In this document: piece after piece, positions 29,359 to 39,245 of the stretch
Layout of the letters: every line of letters begins with the position of its first letter
Numbering within the stretch: position 1 is the first letter of the stretch
Assembly (NCBI RefSeq): GCF_014851805.1
Contig: NZ_JACVAK010000002.1
Location: forward strand, 744,001-808,000
Direction: 5' to 3'
Length of the DNA: 64,000 bases
DNA from: Pseudoxanthomonas sp. PXM02
GTDB lineage: Bacteria; Pseudomonadota; Gammaproteobacteria; Xanthomonadales; Xanthomonadaceae
The notes under the pieces: generated by a model
Database searches by the model: none
Seen by the model: the letters and a program-made list of their open reading frames with translations, nothing else
What the model was told of the DNA's origin: nothing
Made by a program: the position numbers and the translations under genes

Positions 29359-30849
29359 TCAGGCGCTGGCGCCCACCGAGACGCGGTTGCGCCCCTCGCG
29401 TTTCGCGCCGTACAGCGCCTCGTCGGCGGCCCGCAACAGGTCGTCGACGTGGCGGAACTGCTCCAGCGCACCCTGTGTGGCGAGTCCTGCCGAGAAGGTG
29501 ATGTGTAGCGGCTGGCCGTTGACGTGGGCCATGGCGGCGCCGGCGACTTCCGACAGGATGCGCCGTACCACATGGGCGGCGGCCTCTTCGTTGATGCCGG
29601 GCAGGACGACCAGGAACTCTTCGCCGCCGTAGCGGGCGACGATGTCGCTGCTGCGCACGTGCCGCATCAGCGACTTGGCGAAATTGCGCAGCACTTCGTC
29701 GCCGACCAGGTGGCCCCAGCGGTCGTTGACCTGCTTGAAGTCGTCCAGGTCGATGAAGGCGATCGACAGCGGCCAGCCGTGGCGCGTGGCGGCATCGAAC
29801 TCCTTCTCCAGCACTTCTTCCAGCTGGCTGCGGTTGTAGGCGCCGGTCAGCGGATCGCGGCGGACTTCCTCGGCCAGGCGTCGCGCCCGGTCCTCATGCT
29901 CGTCGGCTTCCTTGCGCGCACGCGCGGCTTCCTGGATCTCGCGCAGGTTGCGCACCACCAGCAGTTCGCGCGCCTGTTCCAGCAACGCCTGGATACGCGC
30001 CGGCGGTGCAGGCGGCACGTCGAACATCGCGCAGACTTCGGGCAGGGCGGCAATCATGTCCTCGGTCAGCGCGAGGAAGGCGGCATAGTCCAGCCCGAGC
30101 CGCGTCGCGGCCTGCAACGCGGCGTGCCGGTGGGCTTCCTCGGTGCGGGCTTCGTCCATGCCGGCAATCCAGATGTCGGCGACATGGCCGGACACTGCGA
30201 CGCAGGCATTGAAGGTGGTGTCGGAGGCGGGCGTTTCGCTCTCCATGATCGCTTCACGCAGCAGCGCCGGCAGGTTCCATTGCCGCGCCAGCCAGCCACC
30301 GACGACGGCGTGGTCGCAGCCCAGCCACTCGCGTTCGGCCGCCAGCAGCGCCGCGTTGTCCTCGGAGCGTTCGACCAGTTGCGCGTACTCGTCGCCCAGG
30401 ACTTCCAGCAGGGCAAGTACACCGATGTCCTGCAGCAGGCCGGCCAGCATCAGCTCTTCGGCCTTGCGCAGGCCGGCGTGCTGGCCCAGCAGGCGGCACG
30501 CCAGTGCGGCAATCACGCTGCGCCGCCAGACGCGCTCCTGCGCGACCGGATGGGTGCCGCTGCCGCAGCGCGCCAGCGAAAAGCCCAGTGCCAGCGTCAG
30601 CGTCGCGTTGAGTCCCAGTACGGTCAGCGCCTGCGACAGGTTCTCCACCCGGCGACGGCTGGCGTAGAGCGGGGAATTGGCGATGCGCAGCATGCGCGCG
30701 CTCAACGCGGCGTCCAGGCCGATCGCATCGGCTGCCGTCGCCATCACCACCTCGGGATCCTGCGCCAGTTCGATGATGCGCAACGCCACGCCCGGCGGGC
30801 TGGGCAGGTTGCGGCAGTTCGACAGCTGGGATTCGAGTTCGGGACGCAT
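29359..30849 (-). CDS. HDOD-GGDEF diguanylate cyclase
   Basis: The 496-residue protein has an N-terminal HDOD domain (LPSPPGVALRIIELAQDPEV, then ALSARMLRIANSPLY), a coiled linker (ARARKEADEHEDRARRLAEE) and a C-terminal GGDEF domain. The catalytic motif is GGEEF at 408-412, and an RxxD product-inhibition site (RSSD at 399-402) sits five residues upstream, so an active, feedback-inhibited c-di-GMP synthase is expected. HDOD domains often take part in signalling complexes. I chose the ATG four codons after a possible GTG. The upstream region is AT-richer and holds a GTGAC-N5-GTCAC palindrome. Confidence 0.88.
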   Translation of the reverse strand: MRPELESQLSNCRNLPSPPGVALRIIELAQDPEVVMATAADAIGLDAALSARMLRIANSPLYASRRRVENLSQALTVLGLNATLTLALGFSLARCGSGTHPVAQERVWRRSVIAALACRLLGQHAGLRKAEELMLAGLLQDIGVLALLEVLGDEYAQLVERSEDNAALLAAEREWLGCDHAVVGGWLARQWNLPALLREAIMESETPASDTTFNACVAVSGHVADIWIAGMDEARTEEAHRHAALQAATRLGLDYAAFLALTEDMIAALPEVCAMFDVPPAPPARIQALLEQARELLVVRNLREIQEAARARKEADEHEDRARRLAEEVRRDPLTGAYNRSQLEEVLEKEFDAATRHGWPLSIAFIDLDDFKQVNDRWGHLVGDEVLRNFAKSLMRHVRSSDIVARYGGEEFLVVLPGINEEAAAHVVRRILSEVAGAAMAHVNGQPLHITFSAGLATQGALEQFRHVDDLLRAADEALYGAKREGRNRVSVGASA

Positions 30850-30901
30850 CCGGGTGCGCACTACGTTGAAAGGAAAGTTGCAGGCAGCATGCCAGCAAAG
30901 C

Positions 30902-30916
30902 GTGACGGAATGTCAC
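30902..30916. promoter_or_regulatory. GTGAC-N5-GTCAC palindrome upstream of the HDOD-GGDEF gene
   Basis: GTGAC at 30902-30906 and GTCAC at 30912-30916 form an inverted repeat about 55 bp upstream of the start, in an unusually AT-rich patch. The spacing is one base off a Crp/Clp site (GTGA-N6-TCAC), so the binding protein is unknown. Confidence 0.25.
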
Positions 30917-31003
30917 CTTTGTACACAATTTCGGCAAAGCAGCGACAAACTTTAGTGGTGTACGACGAGTGGTCGCGCGTTTGCAGGTCTTCGCTGCAGG
31001 CAA

Positions 31004-31033
31004 CAAAAAAAGCCGCGGTTTCCCGCGGCTTTT
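31004..31033 (-). terminator. Intrinsic terminator after tsf
   Basis: AGCCGCGG at 31011-31018 pairs with CCGCGGCT at 31023-31030 around a 4-nt loop. On the minus strand a run of T follows (complement of the A-run at 31004-31010). It ends the rpsB-tsf transcript; a short T-run on the plus side could make it partly bidirectional. Confidence 0.9.
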
Positions 31034-31056
31034 CCGGTGAAGCGATGGACGTCGGC

Positions 31057-31935
<879 letters not shown>

Positions 31936-32026
31936 GGGATTACCTCGGTTAGCGAATTCGGTGGACGGAACGGGTTCCGTCCTGTCGTCTCCCGGCCGGC
32001 GACGCAGTCACGCGGCGGGGAAGGAA

Positions 32027-32052
32027 GCCGCCGCGCAGCATGGCGCGGCGGC
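32027..32052 (-). promoter_or_regulatory. Hairpin in the rpsB-tsf intergenic region
   Basis: GCCGCCGCGC at 32027-32036 pairs perfectly with GCGCGGCGGC at 32043-32052 around AGCATG, a 10-bp GC stem with no T-run. A second hairpin (GACGGAA/TTCCGTC) lies at 31964-31981. They fit an attenuator or processing site lowering tsf relative to rpsB. Confidence 0.5.
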
Positions 32053-32064
32053 ATTGCAGCCGGA

Positions 32065-32868
32065 TTACTCGGCAGCGGCTTCGTCGGACTTCTTGCCGGC
32101 GGCCTTCTTGGCCGGGGCGCGACGGGCACCCTTGTCGTCGCCACCTTCGGCGAACTCTTCCTCGCGCACGGTGGCGGCGTTCGGCGACGCAGCCTTGCCT
32201 TCCAGCACGGCGTCGGCGGCGGCACGGGCGTACAGCTGCACGGCGCGGATGGCGTCGTCATTGCCGGGGATGGCGTAGTCGACCAGGGCCGGGTCGTAGT
32301 TCGAGTCGACGACCGCGATCACCGGGATGCCGAGCTTCTTGGCTTCCTTGATGGCGATGTCTTCATGGCCGATGTCGATGACGAACAGGGCGTCGGGCAG
32401 ACGGTTCATTTCCTTGATGCCGCCCAGCGAGGCCAGCAGCTTCTCGCGCTCGCGACGCAGGCCCAGCACTTCGTGCTTGACCAGCTTCTCGAACGTGCCG
32501 TCGGTTTCGGCGGCTTCCAGTTCCTTCAGGCGGGCGACCGACTTCTTCACGGTGGCGAAGTTGGTCAGCGTGCCGCCCAGCCAGCGCTGGGTCATGAACG
32601 GCATGCCGCAACGCTCGGCTTCTTCCTTCACGGCCTCGCGCGCGCTGCGCTTGGTGCCCAGGAACAGGATGGTGCCGCGCTTCTGGGCGACGCCCGAGAT
32701 GAAATTCATCGCGTCGTTGAACAGCGGAACGGTCTTCTCGAGGTTGATGATGTGGATCTTGCCGCGGGCACCGAAGATGTACGGCGCCATCTTGGGGTTC
32801 CAGTAGCGGGTCTGGTGGCCGAAATGGACGCCGGCTTCCAGCATCTGGCGCATGGTGACTTGGGGCAT
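32065..32868 (-). CDS. rpsB: 30S ribosomal protein S2
   Basis: The 267-residue protein starts [20 protein letters not shown] and has [34 protein letters not shown] and the segment [18 protein letters not shown]. It has an Ala/Lys-rich C-terminal tail ([20 protein letters not shown]). It is transcribed away from map across a 323-bp intergenic region, with a probable promoter about 220 bp upstream and hence a long 5' leader that could mediate autoregulation by S2. Confidence 0.98.
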   Translation of the reverse strand: MPQVTMRQMLEAGVHFGHQTRYWNPKMAPYIFGARGKIHIINLEKTVPLFNDAMNFISGVAQKRGTILFLGTKRSAREAVKEEAERCGMPFMTQRWLGGTLTNFATVKKSVARLKELEAAETDGTFEKLVKHEVLGLRREREKLLASLGGIKEMNRLPDALFVIDIGHEDIAIKEAKKLGIPVIAVVDSNYDPALVDYAIPGNDDAIRAVQLYARAAADAVLEGKAASPNAATVREEEFAEGGDDKGARRAPAKKAAGKKSDEAAAE

Positions 32869-33084
32869 TGCAGTAACTCCATCGATGGGGAACCCACCGT
32901 CCGGTTCAATGGAGGACGGCGCCGGTGAAGGCGGGGGTTCCGGGGTTGGGCCTCCCTGCGGCTTCCGTGACCGAACCCTTCAGCGAAGGGCACCCCGGCA
33001 CGGGTTGGGGCAGCAGGTGTGGATTCGTCGGTGTCGCCCGACGTGGGCGGTCCGGCCGGGCTGACCCGGGCGCGAAGCCGCGGG

Positions 33085-33114
33085 AGTATAGCGGTGTTGC
33101 CCCCATGGCCGCAA
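33085..33114 (-). promoter_or_regulatory. rpsB: Candidate rpsB promoter
   Basis: On the minus strand TATACT (complement of 33085-33090) is a strong -10 element with TTGCGG (complement of 33109-33114) 18 bp upstream as a weaker -35. Transcription would begin near 33078, giving a leader of about 210 nt. Confidence 0.5.
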
Positions 33115-33179
33115 ACCCGGCCAGGGGCGGAGGCGAGGCCGCCCGGGAGCAGGCCGTTCAGCCCAGGCGCCAAATGGGG

Positions 33180-33185
33180 GATAAT
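33180..33185 (+). promoter_or_regulatory. map: Candidate map -10 element, possible leaderless start
   Basis: GATAAT ends 6 bp before the map ATG and no Shine-Dalgarno sequence lies between, so transcription could start at or next to the A of the ATG. No convincing -35 hexamer is seen. Confidence 0.35.
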
Positions 33186-33191
33186 CGGCCA

Positions 33192-33968
33192 ATGGCCATC
33201 CAGCTCAAGACCCCCGAAGACCTCGCCCAGATGCGCATCGCCGGCCGGCTCGCCGCCGAGGTGCTGCAGGTGGTCGCCCCACACGTGAAGCCGGGCGTGA
33301 CCACCGCCGAACTGGACCGCATCTGCCACGATCACATCGTCAACGTGCAAAAGGCGATCCCGGCGAACGTGGGCTACAAGGGCTTCCCGGCGACGGTCTG
33401 CACCTCGGTCAACAACGTCATCTGCCACGGCATCCCCAGCGAGGGGAAGGTGCTGAAGGATGGCGACATCCTCAACATCGACGTCACCGTCATCAAGGAC
33501 GGCTGGCACGGCGACACCAGTCGCATGTACATCGTCGGCACGCCGTCGGTCATGGCCAAGCGGCTGGTCGACACGACCCGTGAAGCCATGTTCCGCGGCA
33601 TCCGCGCGGTCAAGCCGGGTGCAACGCTGGGTGACGTGGGCCATGCGATCCAGCAGTACGCCGAAGGCGAACGCTTCACTGTGGTGCGCGAGTACTGCGG
33701 TCACGGCATCGGCAAGGTCTACCACGACGAACCGCAGGTGCTGCATTACGGGCGCCCCGGCGAGGGCGTGGTGCTGAAGCCCGGCATGACCTTCACCATC
33801 GAGCCGATGATCAACGAGGGCGCGCGCCACACCAAGGTCCTGCCGGATGGCTGGACCGTAGTGACCAAGGACCGCAAGCTGTCCGCGCAGTGGGAACACA
33901 CCGTGGCGGTGACCGAGGACGGCGTCGAGATCCTGACCCGCGTGCCGGGCGACGACAACGACCTGTGA
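33192..33968 (+). CDS. map: Type I methionine aminopeptidase
   Basis: The 258-residue enzyme removes the N-terminal Met from nascent proteins. It begins MAIQLKTPEDLAQMRIAGRL. The substrate His is in NNVICHGIPSEG, metal ligands in GDILNIDVTVIKDGWHGDTS, then GHGIGKVYHDEP and TFTIEPMINEG. No SD precedes the ATG. Its stop overlaps the glnD GTG start (GTGA), so the two are coupled. Confidence 0.97.
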   Translation: MAIQLKTPEDLAQMRIAGRLAAEVLQVVAPHVKPGVTTAELDRICHDHIVNVQKAIPANVGYKGFPATVCTSVNNVICHGIPSEGKVLKDGDILNIDVTVIKDGWHGDTSRMYIVGTPSVMAKRLVDTTREAMFRGIRAVKPGATLGDVGHAIQQYAEGERFTVVREYCGHGIGKVYHDEPQVLHYGRPGEGVVLKPGMTFTIEPMINEGARHTKVLPDGWTVVTKDRKLSAQWEHTVAVTEDGVEILTRVPGDDNDL

Positions 33969-36607
33969 GCACGCCCGCAGCCGCGAACGGACAGGTGACG
34001 CGGCTTCCGGACATCGGCCCGGACGTCGCCGATGATGCGGCCTGGTCAGCGGCGGCCCGTACCTCGCTGGCCCACACCGATGCCCGGCTGGACAAGCGCT
34101 TCGACCAGGACGACGGTATGGACCGCATCCTCGCGCTGCGCGCGCGGGCGGTCGACCATCTGCTGAAGGACGCGTGGCAACGCTGCATCCCTGCGGATGC
34201 GCCGATGGCACTGTTCGCGGTAGGCGGCTACGGTCGCGGCGAACTGTTTCCCCATTCCGATGTCGACGTGCTGGTGCTGGCTGCCTCCGACGTGCAGCAG
34301 GCCTATCACGGCGCCGTGGCGCGCCTGTTCGCGCTGCTGTGGGACGCCGGCCTGCCGATCAGCCACAGCGTGCGTTCGGCCGGCGAATGCACGGCGGCGG
34401 CCGCCGCCGAACAGAGCGTGCTGACCGCACTGATCGAAGAGCGGCTGATCGTCGGCGAGCCGGTCGACGAAGGCCTGCTGATCGATGCGATCGGCCCGGC
34501 CAGGGTCTGGCCGCCACGGGACTTCTTCGTCGCCAAGCGCGAGGAACTGCGCATCCGCCACGCGCGGTTCGGCGACACCTCGGACAACCTGGAACCCAAC
34601 ATCAAGGAAGGGCCGGGCGGTCTACGTGACCTGCACACGCTCGGCTGGATGGCCTTGCGCACGTTCGGCGTGCGCGATCTGGAGCCGCTGGTCGGGCTGG
34701 GCCATCTGGGGCCGGACGAGGCCGCCGCGCTGGCGCGCGAGCGCCGTGCGTTGGGTCGCCTGCGCTACGGTCTGCACCGGGTCGCGGGACGACCGGAAGA
34801 ACGCCTGCGGTTCGACTACCAGAAGACGCTGGCGCAGCGGCTCGGCTTCGCCGACGACGCCGAGAATCTTGGTGTCGAGAAGATGATGCAGGGCTTCTAT
34901 CGCAGTGCCGCGATCGTGCGGCGCATCAGCGATCGCCTGCTGCAGCGTTTCGAAGAACAGTTCGACGGCGAGGCGCTGCCCGAACCCCTGGACGAACACT
35001 TCGCCCTCCGTCGCGGCTACCTGGCCGCGCGCGACAGCGCGTGGCCGGCGAACGATGTCGGACAGGTGTTCGCGCTGTTCGCGATCTGGGCCGCCCATCC
35101 GCAGGTGCGCGGCCTGCATTCCCGCACTGCGCGTGCACTGGCGGAATCGCTGCCGAAGCTGTCCGCGTATCCGGCCGCGACCCGCGCGCAGCGGGATGCG
35201 TTCATGGCCCTGCTGCGCGGACCGCGTGCGGTCGAAACCCTGACCCGCATGGCGCGCCTGGGCGTGCTGGGCCAATGGATTCCGGCATTCGCGCGGGTAT
35301 CCGGGCGCATGCAGTTCGACCTGTTCCATGTCTACACCGTCGACCAGCACACGCTGATGGTGCTGCGGAACATCGCGGCGTTCGCCGCCGGCCGCGCCGA
35401 CGAGCGCTTCTCCATCGCCCACGAAGTCTGGCCGCGCCTGCGCAAGCCGGAACTGCTGCTGCTGGCTGGCCTGTTCCACGACATCGCCAAGGGGCGCGGT
35501 GGCGACCATTCGGAACTGGGCGCGGTGGATGCCCGCGAGTTCTGTGCGGCCCATGCGCTCAGCGCCGGCGACACCGCGCTGGTGGCCTGGCTGGTGGAGC
35601 AGCACCTGCGCATGTCGGTGACGGCACAGAAGCAGGACATCTCCGATCCGGACGTCATCCATGCCTTCGCCGCGCTGGTCGAGGAGCGCGAGCGCCTGGA
35701 CTACCTGTACCTGCTGACCTGCGCGGACATTGCCGGCACCAGTCCCAAACTGTGGAATGCATGGAAGGACCGGCTGCTCGCCGACCTGTACTTCGCCGCG
35801 CGTCGCGTGCTGCGCGAAGGCCTGGAGAATCCGGTGGCGGCGCACGAGCGCCTGTACGAAGCGCGCGGCAGTGTGCGCGCGCTGCTGGAAGTGCAGGGCA
35901 TGTCGGCGGCACAGGCGGATGCCGTGTTCGAGGCGATGCCGGAAGAGAGTTTCCTGCGTTTCCGTCCCGAGCAGCTCGCGTGGCAGGTGCATGCCATCCG
36001 TGGCGCCACGCCAGGCGAGACGCGGGTACGCGCGCGTCGCATCGCCGATGACGCGGACGCGATGGAAGTATTCGTGCACTCGCCCGACCGCGATGGCCTG
36101 TTCGCCGCCATCCTGGCCACGCTCGACCGCATGGGTTTCGCCATCCACCAGGCGCGCGTACTGGTGGGGCCGCAGGGTGCGGTCTTCGATGCCTTCGAAG
36201 TACTGCCGGCCGACGCGTACGCACCGCGCGATCCCGCCGACATCGAGCGCACGCTCGGCGACGCGCTGGCCCGCCCGCTGGACAGCGTCCGCACATCGCG
36301 TCGCGCCGTGCCGCGCCAACTGCGGCATTTCCGCTTCGCGCCACGCATCGAGTTCGGTACCACGCCCGACGGGCGGCGCACCATCCTCGGCCTGGTCGCG
36401 CCCGACCGCCCCGGCCTGCTGTCGGACGTGGCCCAGGTGCTGCGCCGGCAAGGGCTGCGCGTGCACGACGCGCGCATCGCGACCTTCGGCGAGCGTGCGG
36501 AGGACGTGTTCCAGATCACCGACGAGCACGACCAGCCGCTCATCGACCTTCCCCAGCAGGACGCGCTGCGCGATGCGCTGCGCGCCGGCCTCGAGACTCC
36601 CCCCTGA
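33965..36607 (+). CDS. glnD: Bifunctional uridylyltransferase/uridylyl-removing enzyme (PII)
   Basis: The 880-residue nitrogen sensor uridylylates PII proteins when glutamine is low and removes UMP when it is high. The nucleotidyltransferase motif is [15 protein letters not shown] (GG at 87-88, SDVD at 98-101). The HD hydrolase motif is [20 protein letters not shown]. Two C-terminal ACT domains follow ([20 protein letters not shown] and [19 protein letters not shown]). The GTG start overlaps the map stop, giving a length close to the E. coli protein. It heads a run of amino-acid genes that leads to asnB. Confidence 0.96.
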   Translation: MSTPAAANGQVTRLPDIGPDVADDAAWSAAARTSLAHTDARLDKRFDQDDGMDRILALRARAVDHLLKDAWQRCIPADAPMALFAVGGYGRGELFPHSDVDVLVLAASDVQQAYHGAVARLFALLWDAGLPISHSVRSAGECTAAAAAEQSVLTALIEERLIVGEPVDEGLLIDAIGPARVWPPRDFFVAKREELRIRHARFGDTSDNLEPNIKEGPGGLRDLHTLGWMALRTFGVRDLEPLVGLGHLGPDEAAALARERRALGRLRYGLHRVAGRPEERLRFDYQKTLAQRLGFADDAENLGVEKMMQGFYRSAAIVRRISDRLLQRFEEQFDGEALPEPLDEHFALRRGYLAARDSAWPANDVGQVFALFAIWAAHPQVRGLHSRTARALAESLPKLSAYPAATRAQRDAFMALLRGPRAVETLTRMARLGVLGQWIPAFARVSGRMQFDLFHVYTVDQHTLMVLRNIAAFAAGRADERFSIAHEVWPRLRKPELLLLAGLFHDIAKGRGGDHSELGAVDAREFCAAHALSAGDTALVAWLVEQHLRMSVTAQKQDISDPDVIHAFAALVEERERLDYLYLLTCADIAGTSPKLWNAWKDRLLADLYFAARRVLREGLENPVAAHERLYEARGSVRALLEVQGMSAAQADAVFEAMPEESFLRFRPEQLAWQVHAIRGATPGETRVRARRIADDADAMEVFVHSPDRDGLFAAILATLDRMGFAIHQARVLVGPQGAVFDAFEVLPADAYAPRDPADIERTLGDALARPLDSVRTSRRAVPRQLRHFRFAPRIEFGTTPDGRRTILGLVAPDRPGLLSDVAQVLRRQGLRVHDARIATFGERAEDVFQITDEHDQPLIDLPQQDALRDALRAGLETPP

Positions 36608-36629
36608 CACGTATCCGGCAGACCGTTTG

Positions 36630-37481
36630 ATGACCCGCAAAGCCAGCAAGACCGAAGAACTGAAGTCCACCATCGAAAGCGCGTTCGAGCGTCGCGCCGA
36701 ACTGACGCCGCACGAAATCGAAGGCTCCACCCGCGCCGCCGTCGAACTGGCCATCGAGGGCCTGGAAGCGGGCAAACTGCGCGTGGCCGAGCCCGACGGC
36801 AAGGGCGGCTGGAAGGTCAACGAGTGGCTGAAGAAAGCCGTGCTGCTGTACTTCCGCGTCAACGAAATGGAACTGGTCGAGGCCTATCCCGCGCCGTTCT
36901 GGGACAAGGTGGAAGCGCGCTTTGGTGCGTTCGACGAAAACGACTTCCGCAAGCTCGGGGTGCGCGTGGTGCCAGGCGCCATCGCGCGTCGCGGCACGTA
37001 CTTCGGCAAGGACGTGGTGCTGATGCCGAGCTTCGTCAACATCGGCGCCTACGTCGGCGAAGGCACGATGGTCGACACGTGGGCGACCGTCGGCTCGTGC
37101 GCGCAGATCGGCAAGCACTGCCATCTGTCCGGCGGTGCCGGCATCGGTGGCGTGCTGGAGCCGCTGCAGGCCAGCCCGACCATCATCGAGGACCATTGCT
37201 TCATCGGTGCGCGTTCGGAAGTCGTCGAGGGTGTCGTCGTCGGCCACCACAGCGTGATCGGCATGGGCGTGTTCATCGGCCAGTCCACGCGCATCTACAA
37301 CCGCATGACCAAGGAAATCACCTACGGCTACGTGCCGCCGGGCAGCGTGGTCGTGTCGGGTTCGTTGCCGGCCGCCGACGGTTCGCACTCGCTGTACTGC
37401 GCGGTGATCGTCAAGCAGGTCGACGAGAAGACCCGCAGCAAGACCAGCGTCAACGAACTCCTGCGCGGTCTGGCGGACTGA
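36630..37481 (+). CDS. dapD: 2,3,4,5-tetrahydropyridine-2,6-dicarboxylate N-succinyltransferase
   Basis: The 283-residue enzyme adds succinyl to tetrahydrodipicolinate in the lysine/diaminopimelate pathway. An N-terminal helical domain ([17 protein letters not shown]) is followed by left-handed beta-helix repeats ([38 protein letters not shown]). The ATG lies 22 bp after glnD. Confidence 0.98.
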   Translation: MTRKASKTEELKSTIESAFERRAELTPHEIEGSTRAAVELAIEGLEAGKLRVAEPDGKGGWKVNEWLKKAVLLYFRVNEMELVEAYPAPFWDKVEARFGAFDENDFRKLGVRVVPGAIARRGTYFGKDVVLMPSFVNIGAYVGEGTMVDTWATVGSCAQIGKHCHLSGGAGIGGVLEPLQASPTIIEDHCFIGARSEVVEGVVVGHHSVIGMGVFIGQSTRIYNRMTKEITYGYVPPGSVVVSGSLPAADGSHSLYCAVIVKQVDEKTRSKTSVNELLRGLAD

Positions 37482-37484
37482 TTG

Positions 37485-37847
37485 ATGACGACCACGCTCT
37501 ACGGACTCAAGAACTGCGACACCTGCAAGAAGGCGACGAAGTGGCTGGACCGCTTCGGCGTCGCTTACACGTTCGTCGACTACCGAGACAACCGGCAGTC
37601 GCCCGAAACGCTGAAGGAATGGGCAGACAAGGCTGGCGGCTGGGATGCGCTGATCAACAAGTCGTCGACGACCTGGCGCCAGTTGCCCGAGAACCGCAAG
37701 ACGCCCGGCTCCGACGCGGAGTGGAAGCTGCTGCTGAAGGAGTATCCGCAGCTCATCCGTCGCCCCGTGGTGATCGGTGGCGTGGCGGGCTTTTCACAGG
37801 GCTTCAGCGACAATGGCTTCAAGAAGCAGTTCGGAGCCGGTCCGTGA
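37485..37847 (+). CDS. ArsC/Spx-family protein, YffB type
   Basis: The 120-residue thioredoxin-fold protein starts [16 protein letters not shown] with a CxxC at C11 and C14, followed by TFVDYRD and the RPVVIGG segment of the ArsC/Spx family. YffB-type proteins lie just upstream of dapE in E. coli too. Their role is uncertain, possibly a glutathione-dependent reductase; arsenate reduction is not implied. The stop overlaps the dapE GTG start (GTGA). Confidence 0.88.
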   Translation: MTTTLYGLKNCDTCKKATKWLDRFGVAYTFVDYRDNRQSPETLKEWADKAGGWDALINKSSTTWRQLPENRKTPGSDAEWKLLLKEYPQLIRRPVVIGGVAGFSQGFSDNGFKKQFGAGP

Positions 37848-38986
37848 GCGATGTCGTCGAACTCTCCAGCGAACTGATCCGTCGCCACTCGGTGACGCCC
37901 GATGACGCCGGTTGCCAGCAAGTGCTGGCGACGCGGCTGGAGCAGTGGGGTTTCCACTGCGAGCGCCTGCGTTTCGGCGAGACCGACAACCTGTGGGCGA
38001 CGCATGGCAGTGGTTCGCCCGTGCTGGTGCTGCTCGGTCATACGGACGTGGTGCCGCCTGGACCGCTGTCCGCCTGGACGAGCGATCCCTTCGTCCCCAC
38101 CGTGCGCGACGGCGTGCTGTACGGACGCGGCACCGCCGACATGAAGTGCAGCGTGGCGGCGTGCACGATCGCGCTGGAGCGCTTCGTCGATGCCCATCCC
38201 GATCATCCGGGTACGGTCGCGTTGCTGGTGACCTCGGACGAGGAGGGCGACGCGCACGACGGCGTCAAAAAGGTCGCCGCACTGTTCCGCGAGCGCGGTC
38301 AGAAGATCGACTGGTGCGTCACCGGAGAGCCGTCGTCGAAGGAGGTGCTCGGCGATCTGCTACGCGTTGGGCGTCGCGGCACGCTGACCGGCACCTTGAA
38401 CGTACACGGCGTGCAGGGTCACGTGGCGTATCCGCACAAGGCGCTGAACCCGATCCACAAGGCGCTGCCGGCGCTGGACGAACTCGCATCGCGCCAGTGG
38501 GATGACGGCTACGAGACCTTCCCGCCGACGAGTCTCCAGATTTCCAACATCCATGCCGGCACCGGTGCCAGCAACGTCATCCCGGGCGAATTGCAGGTGG
38601 TGTTCAACCTGCGCTTCAACCCCAGCTGGGCGGCGGAAAGGCTGGAGCAGGAGATCGAAGCCATCTTCCGCAGGCACGGGCTGGACTACAGCATCACGTG
38701 GCTGCGCGGCGGCGAACCGTTCTACACGCCTGAAGGCCACCTGCGGGCGACCGCGCGCGCGGTGCTGGGCGAGTTCGCCGGCGCGCCGCCGGAAGAGAGC
38801 ACGGCCGGCGGTACGTCGGATGCGCGCTTCATCGCGCCGCTGGGCGCGGAGTGCATCGAAGTGGGGCCGGTCAATGCCAGCATCCACAAGGTCGACGAAA
38901 ACATCCGCGTGACCGACCTCGAAGCACTGCCGGGCTTGTACCAGAAGCTGATCGAGCGGCTGATGTTGCCGGCCCGCCCTGCCTGA
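37844..38986 (+). CDS. dapE: Succinyl-diaminopimelate desuccinylase
   Basis: The 380-residue M20 di-zinc enzyme hydrolyses N-succinyl-[16 protein letters not shown] carries H66 and D68, [14 protein letters not shown] the bridging Asp, [10 protein letters not shown] the catalytic Glu pair, and [12 protein letters not shown] with [12 protein letters not shown] the C-terminal ligands. The GTG start overlaps the preceding gene. Confidence 0.97.
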   Translation: MSDVVELSSELIRRHSVTPDDAGCQQVLATRLEQWGFHCERLRFGETDNLWATHGSGSPVLVLLGHTDVVPPGPLSAWTSDPFVPTVRDGVLYGRGTADMKCSVAACTIALERFVDAHPDHPGTVALLVTSDEEGDAHDGVKKVAALFRERGQKIDWCVTGEPSSKEVLGDLLRVGRRGTLTGTLNVHGVQGHVAYPHKALNPIHKALPALDELASRQWDDGYETFPPTSLQISNIHAGTGASNVIPGELQVVFNLRFNPSWAAERLEQEIEAIFRRHGLDYSITWLRGGEPFYTPEGHLRATARAVLGEFAGAPPEESTAGGTSDARFIAPLGAECIEVGPVNASIHKVDENIRVTDLEALPGLYQKLIERLMLPARPA

Positions 38987-39062
38987 GGCGGGACGCTCGG
39001 GATTGCTTCGCTTTCGGATGAAACAGTTGCCAAGCCCCCGCGGGAGCGGTTACGGTCGCTCC

Positions 39063-39146
39063 ATGCCCTGCCGCACCGCCATCAATAACAACCGCAATAA
39101 CCTGCGCCCGAATAACGGGACGCGGGCGATGCGGCTCTGCGACTAG
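39063..39146 (+). CDS. Asn-rich leader peptide of asnB (27 aa)
   Basis: ATG at 39063 opens a 27-codon frame ending in TAG at 39144-39146. Seven of the codons are Asn: three in a row from 39084, two from 39096 and two from 39111. Three of the seven are AAT, the less favoured Asn codon expected at this GC content. It lies directly before a terminator and asnB, the layout of trp- or his-type leader peptides, so it probably senses charged tRNA-Asn by ribosome stalling. GGAG at 39043-39046 is a distant ribosome-binding site; a TTGCCA/TACGGT promoter pair (39027-39032 and 39051-39056) would instead place the transcript start near the ATG itself. Confidence 0.85.
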   Translation: MPCRTAINNNRNNLRPNNGTRAMRLCD

Positions 39147-39201
39147 GCAAAGAAAGACCTGCCGGATTCCAGAAACCCGCATCGCGAGATGCGGGTTTTT
39201 T
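39070..39201 (+). promoter_or_regulatory. Ribosome-mediated transcription attenuator controlling asnB
   Basis: Region 1 (39070-39080) pairs with region 2 (39125-39135) at 10 of 11 positions. Region 2 (39126-39134, GCGATGCGG) pairs perfectly with region 3 (39177-39185, CCGCATCGC), helped by TCTG at 39136-39139 with CAGA at 39170-39173. Region 3 is also the 5' arm of the terminator (3:4). The Asn codons lie between regions 1 and 2 and the leader stop just after region 2. A ribosome stalled on Asn codons would cover region 1, freeing 2 to pair with 3 and letting asnB be transcribed. A ribosome reaching the stop would cover region 2, so the terminator forms. Confidence 0.8.
39173..39201 (+). terminator. 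Attenuator terminator before asnB
   Basis: AAACCCGCATC at 39173-39183 pairs perfectly with GATGCGGGTTT at 39188-39198 around a GCGA loop, followed by T residues to 39201. The 11-bp stem with a GNRA tetraloop is a strong intrinsic terminator only 45 bp before the asnB start. Confidence 0.95.
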
Positions 39202-39245
39202 CGTTTCCGGCCCCTGTTTCCGAACCCCACCAGGAGCTTCCTTCC

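Larger units (their letters stand above)
32869..33191. other. rpsB-map divergent intergenic region
   Basis: This 323-bp stretch has no gene I can support. It holds the rpsB 5' leader, with a CCCTTC-AGC-GAAGGG hairpin at 32976-32990, and candidate promoters for both flanking genes. Confidence 0.6.

Noticed and set aside
30902..30916. Crp/Clp binding site upstream of the diguanylate cyclase
   Set aside because: The half-sites GTGA and TCAC are separated by seven bases rather than six and flanking TG/CA are missing.
37485..37847. Arsenate reductase and an ars resistance locus
   Set aside because: The YffB-type sequence and dapE neighbourhood match a housekeeping relative, and no arsB or arsR is present.
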